A stretch of 64,000 bases of DNA from Brumimicrobium glaciale (GTDB lineage: Bacteria > Bacteroidota > Bacteroidia > Flavobacteriales_D > Crocinitomicaceae), in contig NZ_SETE01000001.1 of NCBI RefSeq assembly GCF_004152935.1, positions 124,001 to 188,000 of the forward strand, written 5' to 3'. The notes below the pieces were generated by a model, which was given only the letters and a program-made list of their open reading frames with translations, did not search any database and was not told where the DNA came from. Position numbers and translations under genes: made by a program. This document shows, in pieces, positions 38,612 to 47,393 of this stretch (the stretch's first letter is position 1; each line of letters begins with the position of its first letter).

Positions 38612-39091
38612 ATGATTAAAATAAATAAATTACACATCAGAATTAAACAAATAACTTTACATTGTTTAATTATCATTTTTGCTAGTGCGTGCAACACAAG
38701 TGAAAACCCCAACTGCCCAGGTAAAGGTATGTGGGATGGTAGAAAAATTAGAGTAATCAATAACTCAAATCACGATATTCTTGTATTTTACTCTAGTGGA
38801 TATCCTGATACTAATTATTTTAATGTTGAAAAACAGTCAAATTATTCCCTTGCTATATCTATAGACTCGCAGGGAGATGGGCGGCTTGGTAGTAGATGTG
38901 ATTGGGAAAGCTATTTCAATGAAGCAGGTGGTGTTTTTATGTTTTATGTTTTTCTTGACGATCTTGAGGAAGGAATATATACCCCTCGTTTCATGGAACG
39001 TGAGGACTTTGAAAACCGGACACTCTTAAAAAGATATGATTTTACTATTGAAGATATCGAGCAAATGGATTGGGAGTTGGTTTATGAATAG
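38612..39091 (+). CDS. Lipoprotein of unknown function behind an RHS relic
   Basis: Starting at ATG 38612 gives 159 residues with a lipoprotein signal (IIIFASAC, Cys27). The mature domain contains RKIRVINNSNHDILVFYSSG, a form seen in small Bacteroidota lipoproteins, and an acidic C-terminus. The frame is continuous with the upstream RHS fragment, but the signal peptide in the middle makes a fused protein implausible. It may be an immunity-type or cargo gene captured at the RHS locus; this is inference. Confidence 0.6.
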   Translation: MIKINKLHIRIKQITLHCLIIIFASACNTSENPNCPGKGMWDGRKIRVINNSNHDILVFYSSGYPDTNYFNVEKQSNYSLAISIDSQGDGRLGSRCDWESYFNEAGGVFMFYVFLDDLEEGIYTPRFMEREDFENRTLLKRYDFTIEDIEQMDWELVYE

Positions 39092-39239
39092 AAATATGTA
39101 AAATAAAAATTTCATCTTATTAATCGGATGAAATCGAGGTTTATTAAAAAAAAAGTAGATTTGAATTATCTGAATGACAATAATTTTAAAATTATGTATA
39201 TTTGATAATAGAATCGGTATTAACTTTAAATTTTAGAAA

Positions 39240-39779
39240 GTGAAACAACTACTCACAATAATTCTTTTGAGTTTTTCTATCATAACTCAAGCCCAACAAA
39301 TAGACGAAAAGGAATATGAGTTTTACCACAAAAATCCCTCATACATCGGTTTTGGTTTTGGAATGGATTTTGGCGGGATTGGGGGTAAATTAGAATATAA
39401 TTTTGTGGACTATACAGGAATTTTTCTTGGATTAGGCTATAATTTTAATTGGCTCGGAGTAAATGGAGGAGTATTGATTAAACCTTTACCAAAGAGACAA
39501 GTAACACCTTATTTCTTGGGTATGTACGGATATACGGCCACTGTTAAAATAGAAGGCGCAAGTCAATTCAACAGAACAGATTACGGTTTTTCTCTCGGAG
39601 CTGGAATAGAAATAAAAACTAAAAATTTAAACGCATGGCAAATTGGAGCTATTCTACCGTTTCGAAGCAAAGGATTTAATGCGTATTATCAAGAATTATT
39701 AGATAACCCTTACGTTTCTCTATCCGGTGAATTACCTCCAGTTGGTTTTTCAATTGGTTTTAAAATCTTAATAAAATAA
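39240..39779 (+). CDS. Outer-membrane beta-barrel protein
   Basis: The 179-residue product has a signal peptide (about 1-19), then alternating strands rich in Gly and aromatics (IGFGFGMDFGGIGGKLEYN, GIFLGLGYNF), ending in Phe-x-Ile-x-x-K, as in eight-stranded OmpX/OmpW-like barrels. Function unknown. It is followed directly by the remnant at 39781. Confidence 0.7.
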   Translation: MKQLLTIILLSFSIITQAQQIDEKEYEFYHKNPSYIGFGFGMDFGGIGGKLEYNFVDYTGIFLGLGYNFNWLGVNGGVLIKPLPKRQVTPYFLGMYGYTATVKIEGASQFNRTDYGFSLGAGIEIKTKNLNAWQIGAILPFRSKGFNAYYQELLDNPYVSLSGELPPVGFSIGFKILIK

Positions 39780-39783
39780 AGCT

Positions 39784-39978
39784 ACAAAAACAAAAATCTT
39801 CACATCATTGCTGCTTTTAAGCGGAATTACATTCGCCCAAAACAAAGTGACCTATACCCACGGCTATGCCGGCAACCGTATTAAAAAAGAAAGTACGGGC
39901 AGCGCTGAACTCTTGAGAAGAGAATTCGATGGAACTAGATTCAATAGAGTGGGAAAGATTGTGAGAGCCAAGGTTTAA
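39784..39978 (+). pseudogene. N-terminal relic of a secreted RHS-type protein
   Basis: The plus frame reads a signal-peptide-like start (KTKIFTSLLLLSGITFAQ) and then NKVTYTHGYAGNRIKKE, which is the YD-repeat pattern (Y-x2-x-GNRI). It runs to a stop at 39976 but has no ATG in frame. It is probably a decayed start of an RHS-family gene. Confidence 0.45.
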
Positions 39979-40007
39979 CTCGAATTTTTTTTTCTCTATG
40001 ATTTTAA

Positions 40008-40317
40008 TTGCGAATTGGGATTCTAAATTTAATGATTGGCGGTGTTCAGATTTAACCGCAAAGAACACGAAGGATTACGTAAAGTTCGCGGAGGAGAAGA
40101 GTTTTGAACGGTTGTCGGGACGCGGAGAGCGCCTGTGGCACTTAGTTTTCACAGAGAAAAAAGCATTGTACTGCGATGTGCTGAGCTTGCCGATGTAAGC
40201 TTGCCGAATGTGAGAGCCAAGGAAGTCTTAAAAACAACCCAAAATACCAATTGATTCCGCCTCAACCTGTGCCGATTTTTATCGGTATACTCAATACTCA
40301 AACTCAATACTTTAAAT
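40008..40317 (+). repeat. Degenerate copy of the 174-bp repeat and flanking sequence
   Basis: GAATTGGGATTCTAAATTTA and ATTTAACCGCAAAGAACAC repeat the sequence at 37866-37925. ATACTCAATACTCAAACTCAATACT at the end parallels the CTCAATACTCACACTC part. The middle is unrelated. It abuts the AbiEii relic at 40315. Confidence 0.5.
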
Positions 40318-40593
40318 CCTACACCAAGATATTCTGAAGATATTGATTTAGTTTAAATTAATTCAGGAGCTATAAAGCCCATATTGAAAAGAATTAAAGA
40401 AGTTGTAACCTTCTTTGAAGAACCTAGATAAACGTAAATATGAGTACACGGAGCAAAAGCGGTGTACCGCTTCAATTCGGAGTATGAAGGAATTAGATTA
40501 CGGTTAAAATTAGAAATCAATTGTAAAGAACATTTTAATGTTTTGGATTGGGTAGATTTTCCTTTTATCCTACAATTGAGAATAGTGGCATAA
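40315..40593 (+). pseudogene. Decayed AbiEii-type nucleotidyltransferase toxin
   Basis: One continuous frame encodes PTPRYSEDIDLV, stop, INSGAIKPILKRIKEVVTFF, several stops, then VYRFNSEYEGIRLRLKLEIN and a HFNVLDWVDFPF segment. This is the nucleotidyltransferase core (SEDIDLV metal motif) of AbiEii/AbiGii toxins. In-frame stops are at 40354, 40429, 40435, 40441 and 40591. The N-terminus and C-terminus are missing and no AbiEi antitoxin gene is nearby. Confidence 0.75.
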
Positions 40594-40883
40594 AGAATTT
40601 AAGGGTAAAGAAAACGATAGGTTATCGAAGTAATGAAAATAAATAGCAACAATTTCAAATTAAATTTCACATTTGCTTAGAATAAATCAGGCTGCAAATA
40701 AATAATTGCTAGGAACAGCTTGAATGTCAGAGCAAACACTGGGAGTTTTATAAATCTACTTATTAAAAAATATAAAATAAAATCATCGAATTACATATTA
40801 AATTGTTATATTTTGAGGAGGAAAACACGCTTAAACACCCCCAGAAGAAAAGTTGGAGCGAAATTTTATGAAAATTTAACATC
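40594..40883. other. A+T-rich intergenic region
   Basis: No gene is recognised. A GAGGAGG stretch occurs at about 40815 without a usable frame. The region is probably decayed DNA between the AbiEii relic and the next genes. Confidence 0.35.
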
Positions 40884-41036
40884 ATGAAAAATTTAGTTAA
40901 AAGTATCGCTGTTTCCTCACTATGGTTGTGTAAAAATAATTTGTACGGTGGTTCTAAAGCTTTTTTTGGTGCATTGGCAAAAACTTATCAAAATATAGCT
41001 TTCAATAACGTTGCTTCGTCAATAATCAAACTTTGA
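40884..41036 (+). CDS. Possible 50-residue peptide
   Basis: ATG at 40884 opens a frame with a short hydrophobic patch (SIAVSSLWLC) and ends at TGA 41034-41036. Codon use is ordinary, but no ribosome-binding site or homologous motif supports it. It could equally be chance. Confidence 0.25.
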   Translation: MKNLVKSIAVSSLWLCKNNLYGGSKAFFGALAKTYQNIAFNNVASSIIKL

Positions 41037-41100
41037 TTTTTTTTCAGAATAAACACAAACAGAGTATTACTTTGGATGTGATTTTAATATATAAATACCC

Positions 41101-41664
41101 ATGAAAAATATATTCATATTATTGATGGTTCTTAGCTGTATAATTCCATCAATTCTCTCCCAAACAGATAAACCAGATACATTATCTCTATTTGGACTTC
41201 ACTTAGGAGTTAATTTCGGGTCAGGTCTTGCTGGTGGCACTTATGGCGGAGGAGGCATAATGTTTTCACCACGAGTTGGTGTGCATTATCACAAAAGATT
41301 TATTCTTGGTCTTGAATCAAATGTGGACTATCAAATCATATATTTAAAAGACTCGCTTGCAGATCAAAGTATTCTATTGTCGAAATGGATAGGTCCTTTT
41401 TTTCGATTCTATGCATTCAAAGACTCGAAAAAATTTAATATTGTAAGCTCCATTAACTATGTATTCGGAAGTATATTTGTTTGGAGTAACGATGTCAAAT
41501 TTCGCGAAATTTATCACACGGCAATTATTGGATTAGGAGGAACTTATAAAATAAAAAGCGTAAAAATCGAGTTTGGTTTTAGACACACATTTCTTTTGAA
41601 TAAAACTCCAATACAAGCAAGATGGGCAAACACTATGTTTTTAGGTTTAACGAAAAATTTTTAA
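41101..41664 (+). CDS. Outer-membrane beta-barrel protein
   Basis: The 187-residue product has a signal peptide (about 1-20) and a beta-barrel pattern with glycine-rich strands (GLHLGVNFGSGLAGGTYGGG, HKRFILGLESNVDY) and a C-terminal aromatic (KNF). Function unknown. It overlaps the next gene by 43 bases in another frame, so the two were probably moved and transcribed together. Confidence 0.65.
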   Translation: MKNIFILLMVLSCIIPSILSQTDKPDTLSLFGLHLGVNFGSGLAGGTYGGGGIMFSPRVGVHYHKRFILGLESNVDYQIIYLKDSLADQSILLSKWIGPFFRFYAFKDSKKFNIVSSINYVFGSIFVWSNDVKFREIYHTAIIGLGGTYKIKSVKIEFGFRHTFLLNKTPIQARWANTMFLGLTKNF

Positions 41665-42404
41665 CAGCGATTTTATTCCATTGTTTTCTTTTTTTTCCTT
41701 CACGACATATCAATTGTCAAGTTAGACTTTCTGCTGCCATATCTAGTGGTATTAATCTTAACATTAAAGAAAAACCAATTGAAAGTGAAAATAAATTTTA
41801 TGTATCAGCAATTATAGGAATTGAATTGGGTTTACTTCTAAGATCAAGAATTGGATTCAGTTTAGGATATTTTCATTCTCAATATAACCATCGCTTCAAC
41901 TTACCTAATATTGAGAACGACATAAAATTATTATACTCTGTCCGAAACTTTCCTATGGCATTGGAACTGGTTGTTTGGAAATATTCAAAAAATAAATACA
42001 ATTTAGTGAGGGTTGTACCAGATAAGTATCTTTCCTTAAAAATAGGGTCAATGAATATTCTAAAACAAGTTGCGTTTGGAAAGGACGATTTATTACCGAA
42101 TAAAAAAGATATTGACGAGTATATAAATTTATTTAATCACCAAAATTTTAATAAGCTCAACATTGAAAAAAATGATTCTGAGAAAAAAATTGAATTTTTC
42201 AAATCACCATTTGTAGGAATTAAATTAAAACTAAAAGATAGAAACCTATTTTCAATATCATTCGAAGCATTATATAGTTTTGATTTAGTTCCGTACGATG
42301 ATGTGACAATACGCTCTATATCGGATAATACTACATTACCAACTAAATTTTCTTCTCATATTTTACAAATTAAGGCGAATATCGCTCTGATATATGATAA
42401 TTAA
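41622..42404 (+). CDS. Probable secreted or outer-membrane protein
   Basis: The 260-residue product has a hydrophobic leader at residues 14-33 (LTAILFHCFLFFPS...INCQ) and then strands such as RIGFSLGYFHSQYN and LFSISFEALYSFDL that suggest a barrel. The start at 41622 creates a 43-base overlap with the preceding gene, but it is needed for the leader. Unknown function; probably paired with the gene before. Confidence 0.6.
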   Translation: MGKHYVFRFNEKFLTAILFHCFLFFPSRHINCQVRLSAAISSGINLNIKEKPIESENKFYVSAIIGIELGLLLRSRIGFSLGYFHSQYNHRFNLPNIENDIKLLYSVRNFPMALELVVWKYSKNKYNLVRVVPDKYLSLKIGSMNILKQVAFGKDDLLPNKKDIDEYINLFNHQNFNKLNIEKNDSEKKIEFFKSPFVGIKLKLKDRNLFSISFEALYSFDLVPYDDVTIRSISDNTTLPTKFSSHILQIKANIALIYDN

Positions 42405-42428
42405 AAATAGCTTATAGTTTTGTAGCTC

Positions 42429-42638
42429 ATGATAAGTTTCACGCCCTATACTTGTCACAGAAATATAATTGAACTTGCCCAATATTCTAAAGAAAATTTA
42501 AGCCTTGAAGAGTTCTTACAAACTAAAATGTACCCAACTGGTGTGTACTGTTCGATGTATGCTGGTGCTCATGCATGGTCTCAAACAAATGGTTTTTCTC
42601 GCATCAACTTGATTTCTATTCGTAAGTTTAAAATTTAA
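42429..42638 (+). CDS. Doubtful short ORF running into the repeat
   Basis: A 69-codon frame whose last residues are encoded by the start of the 174-bp repeat, so its natural end is probably lost. No signal peptide or family motif is seen. It may be the head of a truncated gene. Confidence 0.2.
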   Translation: MISFTPYTCHRNIIELAQYSKENLSLEEFLQTKMYPTGVYCSMYAGAHAWSQTNGFSRINLISIRKFKI

Positions 42639-42803
42639 CCGCAAAGAACACGAAGTAGGCGCAAAGTTTGCTGAGTTTTAAAGAGAAAAACCCAAAATCC
42701 TCAATTGATAACTCCTCAAAACTCAATACTCACACTCAATACTGTAAATTCTAAAATTGACTAAGCGCAGCAAAAGTCAATTTTAGAATTTACATCGTTG
42801 TCA
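42630..42803 (+). repeat. 174-bp repeat, copy 2, with perfect 17-bp inverted repeat
   Basis: Matches copy 1 at 37902 with a handful of differences. The palindrome arms are at 42745-42761 and 42776-42792 and are perfect (TAAATTCTAAAATTGAC and its complement, loop 14). The right arm contains the stop codon, and the repeat end covers the last codons, of the minus-strand lipoprotein gene at 42790, so the repeat defines that gene's C-terminus. Confidence 0.72.
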
Positions 42804-43428
42804 TTACAGCGCTCTCAAAGTTCATCTTAATCATTCCTTCACCTTTTTGTTTTGAGCCGTCTTTTTTCAGGAAATCACCTTTGATCTTCACCTCCAAAGT
42901 TCCTAAACGTGGAGAGAAATGCAATATTTCAGCTTCACCATTTTCTATCGTGTATTCCTTTTGATGGTCTTTTTCACCCGCTAAAATACTCATCGAAAAT
43001 GAATTGTTTGCTTTTTCAGAAGGATCTGCTTTGTACTTTCCTTTGTGATTAACAACGATATCTTTTTTCTTAAACTTTAGTGTGATATCTTCATCGAAAG
43101 CACTTTTTATAAATGCAGTGATACTTCCGTTGGTAAAAACAAGTGCGTTTTTCTTGCGTTCAAAGATTGAAAAATCAACAAGATTTTCTCCGATTTTCAT
43201 ATCTACTCTTCCCATGCTATAAAAATCAGAACCTTGACTTTTACGTGTAACTTTTGGTTCAGTTTCGTCTTTGATTTTCATGTATTCACCATTCCATTCT
43301 GCATCAGGTAAACTATCAGATTTAAGATCTTGGACTTCTTCTTTTCCTGTCGTATTCTCTTGACTTTCATCGTTTGAACATGAATACATTAAAAATACAC
43401 TAACAATTATCAAAGTAACACTTCTCAT
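42790..43428 (-). CDS. Lipoprotein of unknown function
   Basis: The 212-residue product has lipobox LMYSC (Cys16) and an acidic N-terminal linker, then a beta-rich domain with no recognised motif. Its last four codons lie inside the 174-bp repeat. It starts four bases after the DEAD-helicase stop and is probably translated from the same mRNA. Confidence 0.75.
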   Translation of the reverse strand: MRSVTLIIVSVFLMYSCSNDESQENTTGKEEVQDLKSDSLPDAEWNGEYMKIKDETEPKVTRKSQGSDFYSMGRVDMKIGENLVDFSIFERKKNALVFTNGSITAFIKSAFDEDITLKFKKKDIVVNHKGKYKADPSEKANNSFSMSILAGEKDHQKEYTIENGEAEILHFSPRLGTLEVKIKGDFLKKDGSKQKGEGMIKMNFESAVMTTM

Positions 43429-43432
43429 TTTA

Positions 43433-44740
43433 TTATGCTTTATTCTGTTTGTCTTTATTATGGTTTTCCTTATTTGGGTTTTCCTTATTGTGACTGTCGT
43501 TGTTTGACGTATTCGAATGATTAGAACTTGGCTTTTTCTTCGTCCATTTCTTCTTGCCTTTGTTATTACTATTCGGCTTTGATTTCGATTTCTCTTTCCA
43601 TTCTGGTGCCTCTCCTAATTCTTCAGGAAGTGGTGAAACTGGAATTGTAGACCCAATCAAATTCTGAATTTTAGACAACTTCGGCATGTCCTTCGGGTTA
43701 ATTAACGAAACCGCTTCTCCTTTAGTATTTGCACGAGCAGTTCTTCCCACACGGTGAACATAATCTTCGGCATCTCTTGGCACATCATAGTTTATCACCA
43801 TGTTGATTTCCTTGATGTCAATTCCTCTACTCATTACGTCTGTTGCAACCAATAAGGCAATTCTACCAGATTTAAATCCACGTAAAACTTCTTCTCTTTC
43901 ATTTTGCTCTAAGTTTGAAGAAATTCCGCTGGCTTTTAGGTTATTCTTTTTAAGGTATTTTACAATCGTTCCCACTTTCTCTTTCGTAGAAGAAAAAATG
44001 ATGATTCTTTTATAGTCTTTTCGTTCCTCTAAAATCGTTTTCAATAATGCATTTTTCTGCTCATCAAAACATAAATAAACAGATTGTTTTACCCCTTCCG
44101 CAGGTTTCGACAATGCAAGATTAATTTCGATTGGATCTTTTAAAAGTGTTCTTGCAAATTTTCTAATTTCACTTGCCATTGTTGCACTAAACATCAAGTT
44201 TTGGCGTTTTTCTGGCAAACTTTTGAAAATTGTTGATAAATCTTCAATGAATCCCATGTCAAGCATACGGTCAGCTTCATCTAAAATCAAGTGTTTTAGT
44301 GATGAAAAATCAGCATATCCCATTTTTAAATGTGACAATAATTTCCCTGGTGTTGCAACAATAATATTTGTTCCAGTCACCAAAGCTTCTTTTTGTTCTA
44401 TCCAGTCTTTTCCGTCTCCACCTCCGTAAATTGCTTTCGAACTTACAGAAACAAAGTAAGAAAGACCTTGTATTTGTTGTTCAATCTGCACCGCCAATTC
44501 GCGTGTAGGAACGATGATTAAAGTATTTATTTTATCAGTAGGGTTTTGTGCTATTTTATGTAGAATAGGCAACACAAAAGCTCCTGTTTTTCCAGTTCCT
44601 GTTTGTGCACAACCAATAATGTCGCGCCCCTTTATAATTTCTGGTATGGCTTGTTCTTGAATTGGAGTGGCGTTTTCAAAACCCATGTATCCAATTGCCT
44701 CTAATAGTTGTTCGTCTAATCCGAGCTCAGTAAATTTCAT
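43433..44740 (-). CDS. DEAD-box RNA helicase (RhlE-like)
   Basis: The 435-residue product has all helicase motifs in order: Q motif (FENATPIQEQAIP), AQTGTGKT, PTRELAVQ, LDEADRML (DEAD), SAT, and HRVGRTAR. A basic, Asn/Lys-rich low-complexity tail (about 375-435) is typical of RNA-binding extensions. It probably acts in ribosome assembly or RNA turnover, including at low temperature. Confidence 0.94.
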   Translation of the reverse strand: MKFTELGLDEQLLEAIGYMGFENATPIQEQAIPEIIKGRDIIGCAQTGTGKTGAFVLPILHKIAQNPTDKINTLIIVPTRELAVQIEQQIQGLSYFVSVSSKAIYGGGDGKDWIEQKEALVTGTNIIVATPGKLLSHLKMGYADFSSLKHLILDEADRMLDMGFIEDLSTIFKSLPEKRQNLMFSATMASEIRKFARTLLKDPIEINLALSKPAEGVKQSVYLCFDEQKNALLKTILEERKDYKRIIIFSSTKEKVGTIVKYLKKNNLKASGISSNLEQNEREEVLRGFKSGRIALLVATDVMSRGIDIKEINMVINYDVPRDAEDYVHRVGRTARANTKGEAVSLINPKDMPKLSKIQNLIGSTIPVSPLPEELGEAPEWKEKSKSKPNSNNKGKKKWTKKKPSSNHSNTSNNDSHNKENPNKENHNKDKQNKA

Positions 44741-44744
44741 GGTC

Positions 44745-44752
44745 TAAAGTTA
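44745..44752 (-). promoter_or_regulatory. Promoter -7-like box abutting the helicase start
   Basis: TAACTTTA on the minus strand, close to TAnnTTTG, is followed by GACC and the ATG at 44740. A leaderless mRNA is predicted. Confidence 0.4.
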
Positions 44753-44870
44753 GTAAATACAATTAGAATAATTTTCACTTTTGTTTAGGCATTGTGAATA
44801 GTTGTACTATTGGTGGTTTAAGAAGAATTCAAGAATTCAAAAAAATCAAAGATTCGTTAATCAATGAATC

Positions 44871-44890
44871 GGACGATTTGCAAATCGTCC
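44871..44890. repeat. Perfect 20-bp palindrome element, copy 1
   Basis: GGACGATTTGCAAATCGTCC is its own reverse complement and is followed by CTACATTGTACCTCCG. A second copy with paired A-to-G and T-to-C changes lies at 48165. The rest of the 44753-45060 gap contains only AAGAATTCAA-type A+T-rich repeats. Confidence 0.65.
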
Positions 44891-45060
44891 CTACATTGTA
44901 CCTCCGTTTTACGTTTATCCGTTAACGCGCAAAAACGAATTAACAAACTAACAAAATCTCGAATCTTTCAATTTTTGAATCCAAGAATCAACAAATTCAC
45001 AAAGTATGAATCCTTACATTTATACTCAAATTTCAAATAAACATTCATTTTTAGCGTTAA

Positions 45061-47388
45061 ATGTTCAGCATGAGAAAAATTGGAACACTATTAATAGCAT
45101 TGAGCTTTTCATTGGCTGGATTTACCCAAGTTGGAATGGGGCAATGGAGAATGCATATTTCACCTAATTCGGCAATTGATGTAGTCGAAGGAAATGGCGT
45201 CGTTTATACCATTATGAACAACGGAATGTTAGAATTCGACCTTAATGAGGGCGAAAAAACGGTTTGGACAGTAGCCAATTATTTGTCTGATGTTTCACCT
45301 TCTGCGTTGGCTTATGACAAAGGTTCGGCCAATTTATTAATTGGATACGAAAATGGAAATCTTGATATTATCAATAAAAACACCGTTTATAATTTACCCG
45401 CTATTGTTCAATCTTCTGTAAACGGACAAAAGAAAATTAATAGAATTATCGTAAAAGATGGTTTAGCTTATTTAGCAACGGGTGTTGGAATTGTTGTGGT
45501 AAATCTAAGTAAAAGAGAAATTCGTGATACTTATAATCCTACAACTTCTGGTGCGAATTTCCTTGATTTAGCTTTCTTTCAAGACAGTATTTATGCGTTA
45601 ACAGAAGCAGGAGTTTATGTTGGAAATGCGAATAATTCTTTTCTTGCCGATCCTGGACAATGGAAATTGATGCCAAATATTCTAGATTATACCGCTAATG
45701 GATCTTACACTCAATTAGAGGCGTTTGAGGATAAATTATTTTTAGCCTACAATCACGAATTTTATAGTGGCGATACCGTGTTTCAAATAGTAAATAGTTC
45801 AGCAACAATTTTCCTAGATGAAATAGAAATTTATGGACTCAACGGTTCTAAATCAAATCTTTTGGTTTCTACTTCTGGTTCAGTTTATAATTATGATCAG
45901 TCATTAATACAAATAGATAACGTATATCAATATGAAAATGCTGGTTTTCCAGATCCTCAAAATGTATGTATCGTTGGGAGTGACTATTTTATAGCGGATA
46001 GTAAATGGGGATTAATAAAAGCTAAAAATGCATTTCAATCAAGTAGTATTAGCTTTGGAGGTCCACGTTATAATTCTGCATACCGAGCGAAATGGATCGA
46101 TGGAACATTGGCTGTTGCGAATGGAGGTTTAAATGGAACGGCGCCTTTATTTAGTAGAAAAGGCGGTGCAACAATGGTCGACGATGAATGGACTTCAACC
46201 GTGATTAATGAGCAGCCAATGTTGCAAGGAACCGACGCTTGGGACTTTATTTCAACAGCTATTAATCCTAAAAACACCAAAGAAGTAGCTTATGGTAGTT
46301 ATTCTGCAGTTCCTTTAGTAATAGCAAACGAAGGTGTGGTAACAGATACTTTTGTGTTTTCAAATAGTTTAATTGAAGAAACTGGAAATGTGGGTTGGGG
46401 TTACATTTCAGATATTGAATATGATTCCAAAGGAAATTTATGGGTAGCTAATGCAAATGCTGTAAAACCATTAAAAGTTAGAACGGAAGATGGGTTATGG
46501 TTTGACTTTAATGTTGGAAGTGCTGTAAATAGTAAAATTACTGGACGACTTTTAATCGATAACAACAATACGAAATGGATGTCGGTAATTGGAACAGGTT
46601 TATTGGCTTTTAACGAAGGAGACAATATTGATGACGCAAGTGACGATAATTTTCGTTTGTTGACTACAACAACCAATAATGGTGCACTTCCATCGGCATC
46701 TGTGGAAGCCATAGCAGAAGATTTTGACGGAAATATTTGGATTGGAACACCTGAAGGAATGCGTGTTTTGTATAATGCTACAAATGTTTTTGACGCTTCT
46801 CCTGGTCAGTTTGAATTTCAGAAATTATTGATAGAGTTTGGTGAGAATGTTGAAATTGTTTTGGGAACAACTCATATTACTGCAATAGAAATTGATGGAG
46901 CCAATAGAAAATGGATTGGAACAGCAAGCTCTGGTGTATTTTTACTTTCTCCAGATGGTTTAGCAGTAGAACGAAATTTCACTGCTGAAAACAGTTCTTT
47001 ATTGAGTAATTCAATTCTTGATATTACTATTAATCAAAAGAATGGAGAAGTCTTTTTTATTACTGAAGACGGAATGATTTCCTATAGATCTGATGCTTCA
47101 CAAGGCGATTCAGAATATGAATCTGTAAATGTATTTCCAAATCCTGTTCATCCAGAATATTCAGGACCAATCACCATTCAGGGAATAGCTTATAATTCTG
47201 ATGTGAAAATTACCGATGTCTCTGGAAAGCTGATTTATAAAACCATTTCTAATGGTGGAACAGCAACTTGGTCAGGTAAAACTTTAGATGGTAAACGTGC
47301 AGCAACGGGTGTTTATTTAATTTGGACAAGCATCGACGATCCTGAATTTAAAGGAAGACAAGTTGGAAAAGTCGTGTTGATCAATTAA
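45061..47388 (+). CDS. porZ: PorZ-like T9SS propeller protein
   Basis: The 775-residue product has a signal peptide, two beta-propeller blocks of two-component-regulator-propeller type (about 25-340 and 340-680; for example LLIGYENGNLDII, DFDGNIWIGTPEGMRVL, RKWIGTASSGVF) and a C-terminal T9SS-type sorting domain (about 695-775, VFPNPV...GVYLIWTS). Length, the GQWRMHIS opening and the adjacent recO match PorZ, the surface component of the type IX attachment complex. The ATG at 45061 or at 45070 could be the start; both keep the signal peptide. Confidence 0.8.
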   Translation: MFSMRKIGTLLIALSFSLAGFTQVGMGQWRMHISPNSAIDVVEGNGVVYTIMNNGMLEFDLNEGEKTVWTVANYLSDVSPSALAYDKGSANLLIGYENGNLDIINKNTVYNLPAIVQSSVNGQKKINRIIVKDGLAYLATGVGIVVVNLSKREIRDTYNPTTSGANFLDLAFFQDSIYALTEAGVYVGNANNSFLADPGQWKLMPNILDYTANGSYTQLEAFEDKLFLAYNHEFYSGDTVFQIVNSSATIFLDEIEIYGLNGSKSNLLVSTSGSVYNYDQSLIQIDNVYQYENAGFPDPQNVCIVGSDYFIADSKWGLIKAKNAFQSSSISFGGPRYNSAYRAKWIDGTLAVANGGLNGTAPLFSRKGGATMVDDEWTSTVINEQPMLQGTDAWDFISTAINPKNTKEVAYGSYSAVPLVIANEGVVTDTFVFSNSLIEETGNVGWGYISDIEYDSKGNLWVANANAVKPLKVRTEDGLWFDFNVGSAVNSKITGRLLIDNNNTKWMSVIGTGLLAFNEGDNIDDASDDNFRLLTTTTNNGALPSASVEAIAEDFDGNIWIGTPEGMRVLYNATNVFDASPGQFEFQKLLIEFGENVEIVLGTTHITAIEIDGANRKWIGTASSGVFLLSPDGLAVERNFTAENSSLLSNSILDITINQKNGEVFFITEDGMISYRSDASQGDSEYESVNVFPNPVHPEYSGPITIQGIAYNSDVKITDVSGKLIYKTISNGGTATWSGKTLDGKRAATGVYLIWTSIDDPEFKGRQVGKVVLIN

Positions 47389-47393
47389 GCATC

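Noticed and set aside
38357..39091. A single 244-codon protein joining RHS sequence and lipoprotein
   Set aside because: A lipoprotein signal peptide with its own ATG lies at residue 86, so a fusion would place an export signal inside the chain. Two separate features explain it better.
39998..40198. 66-codon plus-strand ORF
   Set aside because: It consists of the degenerate 174-bp repeat and adjacent junk.
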